Positions 6,935-14,205 of a DNA stretch of 21,175 nucleotides are shown here, one piece after another (positions within the stretch are counted from its first letter, which is position 1; every line of letters starts with the position of its first letter). The DNA is taken from contig JBBSIS010000034.1 in the NCBI GenBank assembly GCA_038231955.1, positions 1-21,175 of the forward strand, in the 5' to 3' direction. Origin of the DNA: CADCTB01 sp038231955. Its GTDB lineage: Bacteria; Actinomycetota; Acidimicrobiia; Acidimicrobiales; AC-14. The notes under the pieces are model-generated. The model was not told the DNA's origin. It saw only the letters and a list, made by a program, of their open reading frames with translations, and did not search any database. The position numbers and the translations under genes are program-made.

Positions 6935-7455
6935 TCAGACGCTCCGCAACGAAGACTCGTGGACGAAAACACCCCGGTTGGCCAGCTCCGCAGGGGTCTC
7001 GACCATCGCCGAGGCGTGCACGGACGAGTACGGGGTGAGGAACCACCACCTGTCCAAGAATCTCGACGCGGACGCGGTCCAGATGGGCGTGCGCACACCG
7101 CTGCAGTGGGCCGCCCGCTCGACAAGACCTCCGATCAGGGCGTCCCAGCGCTCGTCACCAGTCGAACCTGGATCGCTCTCGATGGCGACGGCGACGGTGT
7201 CTGGGGCCATCGACGTCAGCGAGGTCGCCAGATCGGCCGCCAGCCGCAGTGCTTCCGCATCCTCCTCCGCGTGCAGGCACCGGGCCATGGCCTCGACGGT
7301 GACCGTGACCGGCGACTCGACTGGAGCCAGCGCCCACGCAACCGAGAAGCCGGCGGCGGCGACGAGGCGGTTCAGCGTGGTCATCGACGGCTGCTTTGCG
7401 CCGCTCTCGTACGCGGCAACCGCCGACTGGGTCGTCGCGGCGCGGGCGGCGGCCC
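6935..7455 (-). pseudogene. XRE-type antitoxin lacking its N-terminus
   Basis: TTQSAVAAYESGAKQPSMTT is the recognition-helix half of an XRE/Cro-C1 helix-turn-helix. A conserved C-terminal part follows (WDALIGGLVE, then FLDRWWFLTPYSSVHASAMV and ANRGVFVHESS), a pattern I associate with antitoxins of nucleotidyltransferase toxins. The first roughly 20 residues, helices 1-2 of the HTH, are missing. At about 7453 the sequence changes into a serine-recombinase remnant on the opposite strand, so there is no start codon of its own. The long open frame continuing to 7846 is only the antisense of that recombinase. The toxin remnant follows 2 bases downstream of its stop. Confidence 0.7.
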
Positions 7456-8001
7456 ACGGCCGTTCGGCATATCCCGGGACTGGTCCGAGGTGGTGACTGA
7501 CGAAGCCGCCCTGATCAAGGAGGCGGCCGAGCGGGTCTTGGCCGCCCAGTCCCTTCGCTCCATCGCCGCGGACTGGCAAGCCCGTGGCATAGCGACGTCG
7601 AGAGGCGGGACGTGGACCGGTTCGGCGATCGGGAAGTTGCTCTTGCAAGAACGCTTGTACGGCGCGCGCGTCCACGACGGACGCGTCGTCGCGGCCGGCG
7701 CTTGGCCGAAGATTCTCGATGAGGCGACCTGCGCCCGGCTGCGGGCCGTGCTCACCGACCCGGCCCGACGACCCGGTCCTCGGTTCACTCCTACCTGCTG
7801 GCTGGGCTTCTCCGCTGCGGTCGATGTGGGGCCCGGATGCGCTCAACCAAGCCGAAGCGAGGCAAGCACGCCTACCAATGCGCCCGAAAGCCCGAGGGAT
7901 GCGCCGGCGTCTCTATCGTGGCCGACGACACCGAACCGGCCGCGGTCCGGGGCCGCAATCGCTTCGACGCCGAGCGCATCGAGGTCGTCTGGCGGACGTA
8001 G
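7454..8001 (+). pseudogene. Large serine recombinase remnant without catalytic domain
   Basis: PRPFGISRDWSEVVTDEAAL followed by IKEAAERVLAAQSLRSIAAD is the start of the Recombinase (PF07508) domain. It continues through GIATSRGGTW and LRAVLTDPARRPGPRF. A frameshift at about 7781-7790 leads into YLLAGLLRCGRCGARMRSTK and YQCARKPEGC, the zinc-ribbon cysteines. The frame then jumps to RNRFDAERIEVVWRT and stops at TAG 7999-8001, which looks like the normal C-terminus with the coiled-coil part deleted. The N-terminal resolvase domain with the catalytic serine is entirely absent and is replaced by the XRE remnant. It is a dead integrase/transposase of a mobile element. Confidence 0.82.
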
Positions 8002-8328
8002 CCCCGAGCAGGCAGGGTACCGATGGACTCTTCACTGCGCGAAACGCCTCGGTGGGTGCCCTTGAGTGGTGGGATTTGAGCCCAAAGGCGTCATGGTCAG
8101 CACGAAGAGCTTGACGAAACCGACTCAGCCGTGCCGAGGTCGTCCGGCGGGCCGGTGGAGCCCCGTCGGGCACGGACCGATGCGGGACGCCAGCGCCTTT
8201 CGCCCCCCTGGAGCCGTCGGTCGCCGGTGAGGATCCGGTGGCCGACGGCGAGGGCGACGATGCCCGGCGCTGCGGCGCGCTGATCATGCGCCGCGGCGAC
8301 TTGCCATACCCGCCCCGCCCTGTGAGAA
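8002..8328. other. No recognisable gene
   Basis: About 330 bases between the recombinase remnant and the lipoprotein gene. Open frames here show no family motifs. A T-arm-like element at 8070-8086 was examined and not accepted as a tRNA. Confidence 0.5.
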
Positions 8329-9345
8329 ATGACGGCAATGGATCCTGACCCCCCGTCCCGGGCGCTGCCCCGCGCCGCCTCTCGTCGCCGGCTTGGGGCC
8401 GCCGCCACCCTGCTCCTCGTGCTGGTCGCCTGCGGCGGCTCCGCTACCGCGAAGGCGAGCCCCGACGACCTGGCCGTGGCCGTGGCCAGCTACGACCTGG
8501 CCGCCGGCGCCGACACCCGCGTCATCGTGGGCGTGCTCACCGTGGACAAGCGCCTGATCGGCTATGGCACGGTGGATCTGCGGTTCTCCTACCTGGGGAC
8601 CAAGGAGTCGAGCCATCCCGGACCTCCCGGCCCGGCCACGACGGCCTCCTACCTGCCCATCTACGGCTCCGTCGTCCCCTCCCCGCCCCCACCAACGCCT
8701 GAGATCGTGCTGTCATCCGACACCCGCGGCGTCTACGGAGCCCGGACCCGCTTCGACAGGGCCGGGTTCTGGGAGGTGGAGGTCACGGCTAGCATCGGCG
8801 GCAGGTTCCGCGCCGCCAAGGGCGCCTTCGAGGTGAAGCCCACCCACGCCATCCCCGCCACGGGCGACAAGGCGCTGGCCTCCGACACGCTGACCCTGGC
8901 CTCGACCGACGTTCCGAGGGCGGCCATCGACTCCCGGGCCGTCAGCGGTGACATCCCGGACCCCGACCTGCACCGCACGACCATCGCCGCCGCCCTGGCC
9001 GCCAAGCGGCCCGCGGTCGCGGTGTTCGCCACGCCGGTGTACTGCACCAGCCGGTTCTGCGGGCCGGTCACCGATCTGGTGAACGACCTGGCCCATCGGT
9101 ACGCCGACCGGGCCGACTTCGTCCACGTCGAGATCTGGAGGGACTTCCAGGCCCAGGCCATCAACACCGCCGCCGCCGACTGGCTCTACCGCAACGACGA
9201 CCTCACCGAGCCCTGGGTGTTCGTCATTGGCGCCGACGGCCGGATCACCGCCCGCTTCGACAACGTGGTCACCAAGGAGGAGCTTGAGCCGATCCTCAAG
9301 GCACTGCCCGTCATTGGCAGCCGGATCGACAGCCCGATCGGCTGA
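8329..9345 (+). CDS. Lipoprotein with thioredoxin-like C-terminal domain
   Basis: A 338-residue exported protein. After a basic start (RAASRRR) comes a hydrophobic stretch ending in the lipobox LVAC, with Cys35 as the probable lipidation site. A Pro-rich, beta-rich middle region follows (about 50-170). The C-terminal part (about 195-330) looks like a thioredoxin fold: strand PAVAVFATPVYCTSRFCGPV with C239 and C244 spaced CxxxxC rather than CxxC, then FVHVEIW and PWVFVIGADGRI, typical of the beta-3 and cis-Pro region. The spacing makes it unlikely to be an ordinary disulfide oxidoreductase, and a metal-handling or structural role is possible. ATG at 8338 is an alternative start three codons in. 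The frame is intact, and the gene stands alone with no partner that reveals its substrate. Confidence 0.8.
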   Translation: MTAMDPDPPSRALPRAASRRRLGAAATLLLVLVACGGSATAKASPDDLAVAVASYDLAAGADTRVIVGVLTVDKRLIGYGTVDLRFSYLGTKESSHPGPPGPATTASYLPIYGSVVPSPPPPTPEIVLSSDTRGVYGARTRFDRAGFWEVEVTASIGGRFRAAKGAFEVKPTHAIPATGDKALASDTLTLASTDVPRAAIDSRAVSGDIPDPDLHRTTIAAALAAKRPAVAVFATPVYCTSRFCGPVTDLVNDLAHRYADRADFVHVEIWRDFQAQAINTAAADWLYRNDDLTEPWVFVIGADGRITARFDNVVTKEELEPILKALPVIGSRIDSPIG

Positions 9346-9464
9346 CGACCGGCTTCAAATCTCGGCGACGCAGTGGTGCGTCCCCGCGTGCGCCGGTCGC
9401 CGCCGGGCTCACCGACTAGCTTGCCGAATGACGGGCGCCGGCCCTGATCCGCTCCCCGACCTGG

Positions 9465-9725
9465 ATGGGGGTCGTCGACGAGCTGCACCTGACCCGCGAC
9501 GACTGCGGCCACTTCCGGGTCTACGCCGAGACTTCGAGGAGGCCTCCCCAGGGCGAGGTGCTCGACGGCATCCGGGGCGCGGTGTCCATGGCCGAGTACC
9601 GGCACCGCTGGTCGGCGAAGGGCCACCCGGCGTGGGACGACGGCCCCGACCCGCGCCGCGATCCCGACTGGTACGACGATGGCGACGAGGATGGCGACGA
9701 GGACGAGCCGGGGAGCTTCGGGTAA
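9465..9725 (+). CDS. Small acidic hypothetical protein
   Basis: An 86-residue product beginning MGVVDELHLTRDDCGHFRVY and ending in a strongly acidic tail made partly by two tandem copies of a 12-base unit (9678-9701) encoding DGDE. I do not recognise a family. It is 29 bases upstream of the DUF4160 gene on the same strand, so it may belong to that small operon. The start is uncertain: an in-frame TGA lies just upstream at 9428, and no clear Shine-Dalgarno site precedes 9465. It could be a real accessory gene of the pair or a short spurious frame. Confidence 0.5.
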   Translation: MGVVDELHLTRDDCGHFRVYAETSRRPPQGEVLDGIRGAVSMAEYRHRWSAKGHPAWDDGPDPRRDPDWYDDGDEDGDEDEPGSFG

Positions 9726-9754
9726 GCACCGTAGGGCTGCCAGACTCGCCGACC

Positions 9755-10015
9755 GTGCCCCGGCTGAGCGAGTTCTACGGGATCGTCATCGCCATGTACT
9801 TCGACGACCACCCCCCGCCCCACTTCCACGCCATCTACGGCGAGCACCAGGCCCAGGTGGCCATCGCCACCGCCGAGGTGCTCGGCGGAAGCCTGCCGGC
9901 CCGGGCCATGCGCCTGGTGCGGGAGTGGGCCGGGCTGCACGAGGCCGAGCTGGCGGCCATGTGGGACCGGGCCGTGGCCCTGGAGCCCCTGGGTAAGATC
10001 GACCCGCTGCCATGA
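9755..10015 (+). CDS. DUF4160 protein
   Basis: The 86-residue protein opens PRLSEFYGIVIAMYFDDHPP then PHFHAIYGEHQAQVAI, the hallmark of DUF4160, with a conserved His/Asp-rich PPPHFHAxY motif. Its C-terminus is LHEAELAAMWDRA and LGKIDPLP. The GTG at 9755 fits the family's usual N-terminus. The stop overlaps the next gene's ATG by four bases (ATGA), so the two are co-translated. DUF4160 genes commonly sit beside DUF2442 genes, and the pair has been suggested to behave like a toxin-antitoxin module. The biochemical activity is not established. Confidence 0.85.
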   Translation: MPRLSEFYGIVIAMYFDDHPPPHFHAIYGEHQAQVAIATAEVLGGSLPARAMRLVREWAGLHEAELAAMWDRAVALEPLGKIDPLP

Positions 10016-10275
10016 CCGAGCCCGTTCCCGTCGTAACCGCCGTCGAGGTCGTCGGCGATTTCGTGCTCCGCCTGTCCTTCGGCGACGGCAGCGTCGGCGA
10101 CGTCGACTTCGGCCCTCGGCTGCGGGGGCCGGTCTTCGAGCCGCTGCGGGCGGACCCGGCGCTGTTCGCCCAGGTGCGGGTGGACCGCCAGCTGGGCACC
10201 ATCGTGTGGCCCAACGGCGCCGACGTCGCCCCCGAGACCCTGTACCGGGAGGCGAGGGCCGCCAGGGCGCGTTGA
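10012..10275 (+). CDS. DUF2442 protein
   Basis: An 87-residue partner of the DUF4160 gene, overlapping it by four bases. The pattern VTAVEVVGDFVLRLSFGDGS, then VDFGPRLRGPVFEPL and GTIVWPNGADVAPETLY, is characteristic of DUF2442, a small beta-rich domain. Family members are usually second in such pairs and are thought to be the partner or antitoxin side. The frame is intact, and the coupling implies a fixed ratio of the two products. Function is inferred only from the conserved pairing. Confidence 0.88.
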   Translation: MTEPVPVVTAVEVVGDFVLRLSFGDGSVGDVDFGPRLRGPVFEPLRADPALFAQVRVDRQLGTIVWPNGADVAPETLYREARAARAR

Positions 10276-10388
10276 GCCCTCGTAGCCACCGGGTCCTCAG
10301 CCGCCGGGAGGCCGACGCCTATGGCGAGCTGACGTCGCTCGGACGATGATCCGGGGATAGGTACGCCCCTTCGTTCGAGGAGCCGATC

Positions 10389-11120
10389 ATGGACCAGAGC
10401 GCCAACCCGACCGGCCGCCACGACTGGCACTCGCCGAACTACGTGGAGCAGTGGGTCGCAGGCGACCTGGCCCGCCCCGACCAGCGCACCTCGATGCTGC
10501 GCGCCGCCGTGGAGCTGCTGCCCTTCGACCGCACCGCCGCGCTTGTGATGCTCGACATCGGCGCCGGCTACGGCGCCTTCTCGGCCCAGCTCCTGGAAAC
10601 GTTCCCCAACGCCCGCGTCGTCGCCCAGGACTTCTCCGAGATCATGGTCGCCCACGCCCGGGCCCGCCTCGACCCCGCCGGGGAGCGCACTGCCTTCGCC
10701 CTGAGCGACCTGTCCGCCCCGGGGTGGGCCGACGACCTCGGCGGCCCGTTCGACGCCGCCGTGTCCTCCATCGCCATCCACAACCTCGCCGAGCCGGCCC
10801 GCATCCGCGCCCTCTACGGCGAGATCGCCGCCCTGCTGCGCCCCGGAGGCTGGTTCCTCAACCTCGACCTCATCCCTGCTCCCACCGCCCTGGCCGGCGC
10901 CTACAACCGGGGGACAGAGGCGCCGGAGCCGTCCGCCGCCGGCCACGTCCATTCCGCGGACCACCACGGCGGACCGCACGGGGCCCATGACCAGACGGCC
11001 GGCCTGGAGAATCAGCTCCGGTGGCTGGGCGAGGCCGGCTTCGCCGACGTCGACTGCGTGTGGAAGAAGGAGCGCCTCGCCCTGCTGGTCGGCATCCGGA
11101 CCGCGCCGACCATCGCCTGA
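10389..11120 (+). CDS. Class I SAM-dependent methyltransferase with His-rich loop
   Basis: A 243-residue Rossmann-fold methyltransferase. Motif I is VMLDIGAGYGAFS (about 53-65). An acidic adenosine-contact position lies at the end of beta-2 (VVAQDFSEIM), motif II/III lies around DAAVSSIAIHNL, and the post-III part is LLRPGGWFLNLDL. The substrate is not apparent and small-molecule methylation is likely. A histidine-rich insertion (about 183-203, with HVHSADHHGGPHGAHD) precedes the last helices and may bind a metal ion. The start is supported by GGAG six to seven bases before the ATG. It ends only 20 bases from the convergent cupredoxin remnant, with no obvious terminator between them. Confidence 0.85.
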   Translation: MDQSANPTGRHDWHSPNYVEQWVAGDLARPDQRTSMLRAAVELLPFDRTAALVMLDIGAGYGAFSAQLLETFPNARVVAQDFSEIMVAHARARLDPAGERTAFALSDLSAPGWADDLGGPFDAAVSSIAIHNLAEPARIRALYGEIAALLRPGGWFLNLDLIPAPTALAGAYNRGTEAPEPSAAGHVHSADHHGGPHGAHDQTAGLENQLRWLGEAGFADVDCVWKKERLALLVGIRTAPTIA

Positions 11121-11139
11121 GCAGGTCCGCTCCGGGGGG

Positions 11140-11647
11140 TCAGGTGACGGTGACCGTGCCCTTCATCCCCGAGGCGTAGTGGCCGGGCTCTGGCACCCGT
11201 AGAGGGTCGTCCCGCCGTGGTGAACGTCCAGGTCAGCTGCTTGGTGGTCCCGGCGGGCACGGTCACGGCCAGCACCATGTGGCCGCCGTAGAGGGTGGCC
11301 CGGCGCACGAAGCGCTGCACGATCCCCGTGGTCAGCCCCAGGCCCCACATCAGCGTCGACCACATCAGCCCGTAGGCCAGGTAGCCGGCCAGCGCGGCCG
11401 CCTTGCGCACCGCCCCGTCGGGCCCGCCGTCGCCGCCGGTGTCGGCCGGCGGCACCTGGTCGGTGGCGGATGTCTGAGCGGCGGCGACGAAGGCTGCGGG
11501 AGCGCTCTCCGCGCCGGGAGCGGCGGAAGCAGCAGCGACAGGAGCGGGCCTGGCGACGTCGGCCGGGGCAGCGGGGGCGGCCCAGGCCGACATCGGGGCC
11601 AGTACCACCACCGCAGCGGCGCCGGCGGCCAACGCGAGCCGGATCAT
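11140..11647 (-). pseudogene. Ferric-reductase-like/cupredoxin chimera with two frameshifts
   Basis: From ATG 11647 a signal peptide (MIRLALAAGAAAVVVLAPMS) leads to an Ala/Pro linker. A membrane segment follows (ALAGYLAYGLMWSTLMWGLG, then RRATLYGGHMVLAV) that resembles the first helices of ferric-reductase-like proteins. It is joined in frame to VPAGTTKQLTWTFTTAG, the strand before the copper loop of cupredoxins. A lost base near 11210 and another near 11190 then split the copper site: TTLYGCQ lies in the second frame and PGHYASGMKGTVTVT in the third, ending at TGA 11140-11142. Restored, the Cys...His...Met ligands would be in the right order. As it stands it is broken, and a deletion probably fused two adjacent genes. 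Confidence 0.68.
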
Positions 11648-11736
11648 CGCCGACGCAGCCGGCTGCCGACGCCCGCTTCGGGGCCGCCTCGACAGTATGC
11701 GGATGGTCACGGGTCCCAGTACAGGCGACCGAATTG

Positions 11737-11754
11737 CTAACGGGTTCCTAACGG
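11737..11754 (+). promoter_or_regulatory. Tandem CTAACGG heptamers, OmpR-type binding site candidate
   Basis: CTAACGG occurs at 11737-11743 and again at 11748-11754, 11 bases start to start. That is the spacing used by dimers of OmpR-family regulators, whose half-sites lie in direct repeat one helical turn apart. The site is between two divergent genes, 71 bases before the response-regulator gene, which suggests autoregulation. Position -35 of that gene or of the divergent remnant may overlap it. Confidence 0.65.
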
Positions 11755-11824
11755 ACCTCAACGTTGGCGTAATTGTGTGCCGGCGGGACCGGGCCGAGAG
11801 GGCGGGGTCCTACGCTCGGAGGTC

Positions 11825-12505
11825 GTGGCTCATGTGCTGGTCGTCGAGGACGACGTCGAGATTTCCGAGCCGCTGGTGCGCAGCCTGCGCCGTGACGGCA
11901 ACGAGGTGACCCTGGTGGCCGAGGGCCTGGGTGCGGTCGACGCGGCGCTGGGTGGTGGCGTCGACCTGGTGGTGCTGGACCTCGGCCTGCCTGACATCGA
12001 CGGGATGGAGGTGTGCCGGCGCATCCGGGTGGGACGACCGCTGCTGCCGGTGCTCATGCTGACCGCCCGGGGCGAGGAGATCGACGCCATCGCCGGCCTG
12101 GACGCCGGGGCCGACGACTACATCGCCAAGCCCTTCCGGGTGGCCGAGCTGCTGGCCCGCATCCGCACCCACCTGCGCCGCTCGACGCCGCGCCGGCTGT
12201 GCGCGCTGGGCGTGGAGGTGCTCGTCGACCAGCGCCGCGTCCTGCTCGACGGTGCCGAGATCGCCCTCAAGCCCAAGGAGTACGACCTGCTCGTCCTGCT
12301 CCTGGGCGAGGCCGGGTCGGTGCTCACCCGGGAGCGGATCATGGCCGAGGTGTGGGGCGAGGCGTGGTACCCGAACACGAAGACCCTCGACGTCCACATC
12401 TCCTGGCTGCGGGCCCGCCTCGGCGAGAACGAGGACCGCCGTTTCATCACCACCGTGCGCGGCGTGGGTTACCGCTTCGAACCCGGCGCCGAGCAGGGCG
12501 GCTGA
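11825..12505 (+). CDS. OmpR-family response regulator
   Basis: A 226-residue two-domain regulator. The receiver domain (1-115) has the acidic VVEDD pocket, phospho-acceptor Asp52 in VVLDLGLPDIDG, Thr80 and Lys102 in AKPF. The winged-helix DNA-binding domain (about 130-222) has LKPKEYDLLVLLLGEAG, the recognition region TKTLDVHISWLRARLG and the terminal hairpin VRGVGYRFEPG. All key residues are present. GTG at 11825 is chosen because it starts the first beta-strand (AHVLVVEDD), with GGAGG directly upstream at slightly short spacing. The stop is separated by one base from the kinase gene's GTG, so the pair forms one operon. The tandem CTAACGG site upstream is a likely self-regulatory target. Confidence 0.93.
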   Translation: MAHVLVVEDDVEISEPLVRSLRRDGNEVTLVAEGLGAVDAALGGGVDLVVLDLGLPDIDGMEVCRRIRVGRPLLPVLMLTARGEEIDAIAGLDAGADDYIAKPFRVAELLARIRTHLRRSTPRRLCALGVEVLVDQRRVLLDGAEIALKPKEYDLLVLLLGEAGSVLTRERIMAEVWGEAWYPNTKTLDVHISWLRARLGENEDRRFITTVRGVGYRFEPGAEQGG

Positions 12506-12506
12506 A

Positions 12507-13742
12507 GTGCGCCGGCAGTTCCTGGCCTCGACGCTGCTGATCGCCCTGGCGGCCATCGTCGTCCTGGGTGTGCCCCTGGGCGTTGTCGGCGGCCATCTCA
12601 TACGCAACGAACGGCTCGGCCAGCTCGACCATGACGCCGACCGGGCCGGCTTCGCCGTCGAGCTCGCCCTGGCCGAGCACCGACCGGTGACCCCCGAGAC
12701 GCTGTCGCCTCCGAGCGCCGGGGAGTGGATCACCGCCGTCCTGGGCGACGGCCGGGTGATCCAGGCCGGGACCACGACCGTGCGCTCGGTCCGCAGTCCC
12801 GCTGTCACCACCACCTCCGGTGCCACTGTCACCGCCGGCCTGGCGGAGTGGCGGATCCAGGCCCGGGTGCACGAGGCCTGGCTCGCCGTCGGGGCCCTGG
12901 CCCTCGGCGGTGTGGTCACCTCGGTGCTGCTGGCCGCCGCCCAGGCCCGGCGCGTGGCCCGGCCGTTGCAGGCCATCGCCGCCATCGCCCGCCGCCTCGG
13001 CGCCGGGGACTTCTCCGCCCGCATCCCCACCCTCGGCCCGGCCGAGCTGGTCGACATCGCCAACGCCCTCAACAACGAGGCGGCCCGCATCGCCGACCTG
13101 GTAGCCCTCGAGCGCCAGTTCTCCCTCGACGCCTCCCACCAGCTGCGCAGCCCCCTCACCGCCCTGCAGCTGCGCCTCGACGAGCTGTCGGCCATGGTCC
13201 ACACCCCTGCGGCCCGGGCCGAGCTCGACTCCTGCCAGCGCCTGACCACCCGCCTGACCGAGACCATCACCGAGCTGCTGGAGCTCCGCCGCCAGGGACG
13301 GACCGGGCCGTCGCAACGGATCGACCTCGCCGCCCTGGTGCGGACCCATGTGGCCGACATCGAACCCGCCTTCGCCAGCGAGGGCCGAGCGCTGGAGACC
13401 GCCATCGACACCCGCCCCGTCGCCGAGGCCACGCCCGGCGCCGTGGGCCAGGCGCTCGACGTCCTGCTCGACAACGCCCTGCGCCACGGCGCCGGCACCG
13501 CCACGGTGCAGCTCCGGCCGAATGGCACGGGAGCGACGATCAGCGTCAGCGACACGGGCACCCTGCCTACGGACGCGGGTCAGGTGCTGTTCCACCGCCC
13601 CGACCCCGAGCAGGCCCATGGGCTCGGACTGGCCCTGGCCCGCACCCTCGTCGAGTCCGAGGGCGGCCAGGTCCTTCTCGCCGCCACCAACCCCACCCGC
13701 TTCGAAATCAGGCTCCCGCCCGCGCCGCGGGCTCAGTCCTGA
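12507..13742 (+). CDS. Membrane sensor histidine kinase
   Basis: A 411-residue partner of the preceding regulator. TM1 is at about 5-30, a short extracytoplasmic loop of about 95 residues follows, and TM2 is at about 125-146. Then come a HAMP domain (about 147-200), the phospho-acceptor H211 in DASHQLRSPLTALQLRLDEL, the N box LDVLLDNALRHG (about 318-328) and the G2-like HGLGLALARTLVESEGG (371-387). The usual G1 motif DxGxG is degenerate: it reads SDTGTLP, and the following loop is shortened. Such compact ATPase domains occur in actinobacterial kinases, so activity is likely but not certain. The signal is unknown. The broken ferric-reductase/cupredoxin gene diverging from the operon hints at a metal or redox signal, but only by proximity. 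Confidence 0.9.
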   Translation: MRRQFLASTLLIALAAIVVLGVPLGVVGGHLIRNERLGQLDHDADRAGFAVELALAEHRPVTPETLSPPSAGEWITAVLGDGRVIQAGTTTVRSVRSPAVTTTSGATVTAGLAEWRIQARVHEAWLAVGALALGGVVTSVLLAAAQARRVARPLQAIAAIARRLGAGDFSARIPTLGPAELVDIANALNNEAARIADLVALERQFSLDASHQLRSPLTALQLRLDELSAMVHTPAARAELDSCQRLTTRLTETITELLELRRQGRTGPSQRIDLAALVRTHVADIEPAFASEGRALETAIDTRPVAEATPGAVGQALDVLLDNALRHGAGTATVQLRPNGTGATISVSDTGTLPTDAGQVLFHRPDPEQAHGLGLALARTLVESEGGQVLLAATNPTRFEIRLPPAPRAQS

Positions 13743-13832
13743 TGCGACCGGGCGGCCGTTCCGGACAGTCAGGCCAATGATGGGCTCCTTCGTGTGCGTC
13801 CGGCACCCGTGAGCCAGGAAACGGAGCACAGT

Positions 13833-14205
13833 GTGCCGACCCAAGCGACAGTCCCCTCAGTGAGCGGTGCCGCTCCTCCTGGCGACGCCATCCGCACCAC
13901 TGGGCTCAGTCGCCGTTTCGGCGAGCGGGTCGCCGTCGACGGTGTCGACCTGTCGGTCCCCCGAGGGGTGATCTCGGGCTTCGTGGGGCCCAACGGCGCG
14001 GGCAAGACCACCACCATCCGGATGCTGCTCGGCCTCATCCGCCCCACCGCCGGCGAAGGCCACGTCCTCGGCGAGTCGATGACCCATCCCGAGACCTATC
14101 TGGACCGGGTGGGGGCGCTCATTGAGGGGCCGGCGTTCTACCCGACGCTGTCGGGCCGCGACAACCTGGCCGCGTTGGCCCGCCTCGGTGGCATTCCTCG
14201 CCCCC
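13833..14205 (+). pseudogene. 5' half of an ABC transporter ATPase
   Basis: From GTG 13833 (GGAG six bases upstream; GTG at 13794 and 13809 are alternatives) the frame encodes an ABC-2-type ATPase. It has IRTTGLSRRFGERVAVDGVD, Walker A in GPNGAGKTTT, then a Q-loop region weakly visible as RVGALIEGPAFYPTLSGRDN. It stops matching after LARLGGIPRPRV. The signature motif (LSGGQ/YSLGM), Walker B with its catalytic Glu, the D-loop and the H-loop are all absent, because at about 14198-14205 the DNA jumps into the middle of a permease gene. It cannot hydrolyse ATP. It follows the two-component operon by 90 bases on the same strand and was probably its regulated transporter. Confidence 0.8.

Noticed and set aside
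7456..7846. Minus-strand N-terminal extension of the XRE gene
   Set aside because: It is only the reverse complement of the serine recombinase remnant. Recombinase motifs on the plus strand explain the sequence.
8070..8086. tRNA-like T-arm (minus strand GGGCTCAAATCCC)
   Set aside because: The stem is only about four pairs, position 54 is C instead of T, and no acceptor, anticodon or D-arm can be built around it. At most it is a chance match or a tiny att-like relic.
11810..13561. Long minus-strand open frames opposite the two-component genes
   Set aside because: They are shadows of the intact regulator and kinase. They are rich in Ser and Arg, with no domain signatures.
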